DNA of 6,930 nt from Nitriliruptorales bacterium (GTDB lineage Bacteria; Actinomycetota; Nitriliruptoria; Euzebyales; Egibacteraceae), in contig SLNF01000172.1 of NCBI GenBank assembly GCA_007133145.1, positions 1 to 6,930 of the forward strand, given 5' to 3'. Position numbers and translations under genes: made by a program. Under the pieces are notes generated by a model. The model was given only the letters and a program-made list of their open reading frames with translations, had not been told where the DNA came from and ran no database searches. Below, one piece after another: positions 4,537 to 6,930 of the stretch (position 1 is the stretch's first letter; the number at the start of each line of letters is the position of its first letter).

Positions 4537-6591
4537 TCAGCCCAACGCCTCGGTCATCGCCCGCAGCTCCCGCTTGAGCTCGGCGATCTCGTCGCGCAAC
4601 CGGGCGGCGTACTCGAAGCGCAACTCCGCGGAGGCCTCGGTCATCTCGTCGGTGAGCGACTGGATGAGCTTGCGCAGCTCGTCCTGCGGCAGGGCCGACG
4701 GGTCGAGGTCCTCGGCGCCGGCACGGCGCCGGCGCGGCTCCCGGCCGAGCTCCGGCGTCGACGCCTCGTAGGGCATGCCCGCCTCGGCGGCGCGGGCCCG
4801 CTCGATGATGTCGCCGACCTTCTTGCGGATCGTCTGTGGATCGATCCCGTGCTCGACGTTGTAGTCGAGTTGGAGCTTGCGGCGACGGTTCGTCTCGTCG
4901 ATCGCCCGCTGCATCGAGTTGGTGATCGCGTCGGCGTAGAAGAGCACCTGCCCGTGGACGTTGCGGGCGGCGCGGCCGATCGTCTGGATGAGGCTCGTCT
5001 CCGAGCGCAGGAACCCCTCCTTGTCGGCGTCGAGGATGGCGACGAGGGAGACCTCCGGCAGGTCGAGGCCCTCGCGGAGGAGGTTGATGCCGACGAGGAC
5101 GTCGAACTCGCCGAGGCGCAGCGCGCGCAGGATCTCGATGCGCTCGACGGTGTCGACCTCGGAGTGGAGGTAGCGCACGCGCAGACCCGACTCGAGGAGG
5201 TAGTCGGTGAGGTCCTCGGCCATCTTCTTCGTGAGGGTCGTGACGAGGACGCGCTCGTCGGCCTCGGCGCGGACCCGGATCTCGCCGATGAGGTCGTCGA
5301 TCTGGCCCTTCGTGGGGCGCACGACGACCTCGGGGTCGACCAGGCCGGTCGGGCGGATCACCTGCTCGACGACGCTCGTGGCCACCCGCCGCTCGAAGGG
5401 TCCGGGGGTCGCGGAGACGTGGAGGGTCTGCGGGGTGCGCGCGCGGAACTCCTCGAAGGTCAGCGGCCGGTTGTCGAGTGCCGAGGGGAGGCGGAAGCCG
5501 TGGTCGACGAGCGTCTGCTTGCGTGAGCGGTCCCCCTCGTACATCCCACCGATCTGGGGGACCGTGACGTGGGACTCGTCGACGATGAGGAGGAAGTCGT
5601 CGGGGAAGTAGTCGAGGAGGGTGTTCGGCGTCTCCCCGGGGCCACGACCGTCGATGTGGCGCGAGTAGTTCTCGATGCCCGAGCAGAACCCGATCTCGCG
5701 GATCATCTCGAGGTCGTAGGCCGTGCGCATCCGCAGGCGCTGGGCCTCGAGGAGTTCGTTGCGACCCTCGAGTTCGGCGAGGCGCTCGGCGAGCTCCTCC
5801 TCGATGCTCCTCGCGGCGCGCTCCATGCGCTCGGCGCCGGCGACGTAGTGGGAGTTCGGGAAGATCCAGGCCTCGTCGACCTTCGCGGTGAGCTCACCGG
5901 TGAGCGGGTCGAGCTTCGTGATGCGCTCGACCTCGTCGCCGAAGAACTCGATGCGGTAGGCGATCTCGGCATCGGCGGGGAACACCTCGAGGGTGTCGCC
6001 ACGCATGCGGAACCTGCCGCGCGCGAGGTTGAGGTCGTTGCGCTCGTAGAGGAGGTCGACGAGCTTGCGCAGGAGGGCATCGACGTCGACGCTGTCCCCT
6101 TCCTCGAGCCGGATGACGTGGCGGCGGTACTCGTCGGGGGAGCCGAGGCCATAGATGCAGGAGACGCTCGCGACGATGAGGACGTCAGGGCGGGTGAGCA
6201 GCGCCATCGTCGCCCGGTGGCGCAGTCGCTCGACCTCCTCGTTGATCGCGGTGTCCTTCTCGATGTAGGTGTCGGTCTGCGGGACGTAGGCCTCGGGCTG
6301 GTAGTAGTCGTAGTAGCTGACGAAGTACTCGACGGCGTTGTCGGGGAGGAAATCGCGGAACTCGTTCGCGAGCTGGGCGGCGAGCGTCTTGTTCGGGGCC
6401 ATGACGAGCGTCGGCTTCTGGATCTGCTCGACGATCCTCGAGGCGGTGTAGGTCTTGCCCGAACCGGTGACACCGAGGAGCACGACATCGGACTCGCCAC
6501 GCCGGAGGGCCGCCGAGGACCCCTCGATCGCGCGCGGCTGATCCCCCGCGGGCTCGAAGTCGCTCACGACGCGGAAGCGCTGCTCGCTCAT
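4537..6591 (-). CDS. uvrB: UvrABC excision nuclease subunit B
   Basis: UvrB is the DNA helicase-like damage-verification subunit of bacterial nucleotide excision repair. It is loaded by UvrA, opens DNA around the lesion and recruits UvrC for incision. The 684-residue protein is full length and every key motif is intact: Walker A GVTGSGKT (40-47), the damage-probing beta-hairpin region YFVSYYDYYQPEAYVPQTD (89-107), FCSGIENYSRH (302-312), Walker B LLIVDESH (334-341; D338, E339), SATPG (393-397), motif V GINLLREGLDLPEVS (501-515), motif VI QTIGRAARN (536-544) and a C-terminal UVR coiled-coil motif (about 635-670) that contacts UvrC. The start ATG 6591 gives the family-typical FRVVSDFEPAGDQPRAIE near residue 6; the open frame upstream to 6744 has no family similarity. 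TACGAT six bases before the ATG suggests leaderless transcription. No LexA-type box was recognised. Confidence 0.98.
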   Translation of the reverse strand: MSEQRFRVVSDFEPAGDQPRAIEGSSAALRRGESDVVLLGVTGSGKTYTASRIVEQIQKPTLVMAPNKTLAAQLANEFRDFLPDNAVEYFVSYYDYYQPEAYVPQTDTYIEKDTAINEEVERLRHRATMALLTRPDVLIVASVSCIYGLGSPDEYRRHVIRLEEGDSVDVDALLRKLVDLLYERNDLNLARGRFRMRGDTLEVFPADAEIAYRIEFFGDEVERITKLDPLTGELTAKVDEAWIFPNSHYVAGAERMERAARSIEEELAERLAELEGRNELLEAQRLRMRTAYDLEMIREIGFCSGIENYSRHIDGRGPGETPNTLLDYFPDDFLLIVDESHVTVPQIGGMYEGDRSRKQTLVDHGFRLPSALDNRPLTFEEFRARTPQTLHVSATPGPFERRVATSVVEQVIRPTGLVDPEVVVRPTKGQIDDLIGEIRVRAEADERVLVTTLTKKMAEDLTDYLLESGLRVRYLHSEVDTVERIEILRALRLGEFDVLVGINLLREGLDLPEVSLVAILDADKEGFLRSETSLIQTIGRAARNVHGQVLFYADAITNSMQRAIDETNRRRKLQLDYNVEHGIDPQTIRKKVGDIIERARAAEAGMPYEASTPELGREPRRRRAGAEDLDPSALPQDELRKLIQSLTDEMTEASAELRFEYAARLRDEIAELKRELRAMTEALG

Positions 6592-6597
6592 CCCCTC

Positions 6598-6603
6598 ATC
6601 GTA
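6598..6603 (-). promoter_or_regulatory. Candidate -10 (TACGAT) for leaderless uvrB
   Basis: On the minus strand TACGAT matches the actinobacterial TANNNT -10 and is separated from the uvrB ATG by only GAGGGG. That spacing puts transcription start on or next to the A of the ATG. GAGGGG abuts the start codon and is too close to serve as a normal Shine-Dalgarno. No -35 is visible at 17-18 bp spacing, which is common for such promoters. Confidence 0.45.
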
Positions 6604-6694
6604 GGCGCGGCCAGTCGGCGCCGCGCCGGCACGGCGATCGCCGGCGCCCCACCGCGTCACCGGGTCGCGGTCAACGGCGCCCCGCCTCCTCACG

Positions 6695-6714
6695 TCCCGC
6701 CGCGCAGGGCGGGA
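6695..6714. repeat. Perfect 7-bp inverted repeat in divergent spacer
   Basis: TCCCGCC (6695-6701), six bases, then GGCGGGA (6708-6714). It ends six bases before the candidate acyltransferase -35, a position suited to an operator for the divergent pair. In such GC-rich sequence a 7-bp stem may also arise by chance. Confidence 0.4.
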
Positions 6715-6720
6715 GGGCCC

Positions 6721-6749
6721 CTGACCGCGCCCACGGTCACCCATAGGAT
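6721..6749 (+). promoter_or_regulatory. Candidate promoter for the PlsC-like acyltransferase
   Basis: CTGACC (6721-6726, 4 of 6 matches to TTGACA) is followed by exactly 17 bp and then TAGGAT (6744-6749, TANNNT). Transcription would begin about 6756, giving a leader of roughly zero to three bases before ATG 6759. No Shine-Dalgarno is seen, which agrees with a leaderless or nearly leaderless start. Confidence 0.5.
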
Positions 6750-6758
6750 CACGGGACC

Positions 6759-6930
6759 ATGCGCGCCTTCGTCGACCGCTCGCTCGCCGCCCTCGCCGGG
6801 CTGGCCCTGCGCGGCTTCTTCCGCGACATCGAGGTCGTCGGCCGCGAGCACATCCCCACCGACACGCCGCTGCTCGTCGTCGCGAACCACTTCAACGCCC
6901 TCGTCGACGCCGCGCTCGTCGTCCACGGCC
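6759..6930 (+). CDS. PlsC-like phospholipid acyltransferase (5' part)
   Basis: Only the first 57 codons lie in the window; the frame runs off the right edge. The visible part has an amphipathic or hydrophobic N-terminus (residues 1-21), the strand FRDIEVVGREHIP (21-33) that commonly opens the lysophosphatidate acyltransferase fold, then TPLLVVANHFNALVDAALV (36-54). NHFNALVD supplies the catalytic His (H44) and acidic residue (D50), with five residues between them rather than the four of classical NHxxxxD. This resembles the NHPNSLxD variant seen in some PlsC-superfamily proteins. The family transfers acyl groups onto lysophosphatidate or related lipids at the inner face of the membrane. ATG 6759 fits the promoter geometry. 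It is transcribed divergently from uvrB with a 167-bp spacer. The exact substrate cannot be told from this fragment. Confidence 0.85.
   Translation, partial: MRAFVDRSLAALAGLALRGFFRDIEVVGREHIPTDTPLLVVANHFNALVDAALVVHG

Noticed and set aside
4402..5526. Plus-strand 374-codon frame antisense to uvrB
   Set aside because: It reads as the mirror of the conserved UvrB codons and starts inside the repeat-containing spacer. UvrB with all motifs intact fully explains the region.
6633..6642. GGCGATCGCC, identical to the cyanobacterial HIP1 core
   Set aside because: Only this copy was noted in the window and the host looks actinobacterial. It is better explained as a GC-rich palindrome within a larger symmetric spacer.
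1..6930. tRNA, rRNA, riboswitch or a LexA box near uvrB
   Set aside because: No tRNA-like cloverleaf with a conserved T-loop, no rRNA signature and no TCGAAC-N4-GTTCGA type site was found on reading the spacers.

Overview
The window is very GC-rich, with near-universal G/C third codon positions. It encodes a DUF222/13E12-type HNH protein, a family abundant in Actinomycetota, together with TANNNT-type promoter hexamers and an actinobacterial-style UvrB. A high-GC actinobacterium is therefore likely. The genus cannot be read from this stretch, and deep-branching classes are as plausible as the classical ones.

Layout from left to right. (1) 32-1024, minus: a secreted or membrane-anchored protein with a signal peptide, an extracytoplasmic domain resembling the TPM/Rv1476 type, one transmembrane helix and a Gly/Arg/Ser-rich basic tail ending in three RSRGSSS heptads. 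(2) 1281-1967, plus: a glyoxalase II-like metallo-beta-lactamase-fold hydrolase with every metal ligand present and an excellent Shine-Dalgarno. (3) 2075-2755, plus: an N-terminally anchored YceI-like lipid-binding protein. (4) 2843-4381, minus: a DUF222-HNH endonuclease-like protein with a large Ala/Gly/Asp/Glu/Pro repeat insertion and a Glu where the HNH Asn is expected. (5) 4537-6591, minus: a complete UvrB, the excision-repair helicase subunit. (6) 6759 to the window end, plus: the first 57 codons of a PlsC-like acyltransferase with an NHFNALVD motif.

The spacers hold most of the non-coding structure. Both flanks of the HNH gene carry short tandem duplications: a 26-bp unit at 2758-2809 and a perfect 20-bp repeat with 23-bp period at 4478-4520. 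The uvrB/acyltransferase divergent spacer (6592-6758) has a plausible promoter in each direction. On the uvrB side the -10 hexamer sits six bases before the ATG, as expected of a leaderless mRNA.

Functionally this is an ordinary chromosomal housekeeping segment: DNA repair (uvrB), phospholipid synthesis (acyltransferase), detoxification-type hydrolase (MBL) and envelope proteins (YceI, TPM-like). A uvrB gene close to an MBL hydrolase is reminiscent of the actinobacterial uvrB...MBL...uvrA neighbourhood. The HNH gene with its repeat-rich flanks is the only element that looks accessory. I did not find a convincing new multi-gene system; the best leads are the HNH gene with its repeats and the leaderless start signals.
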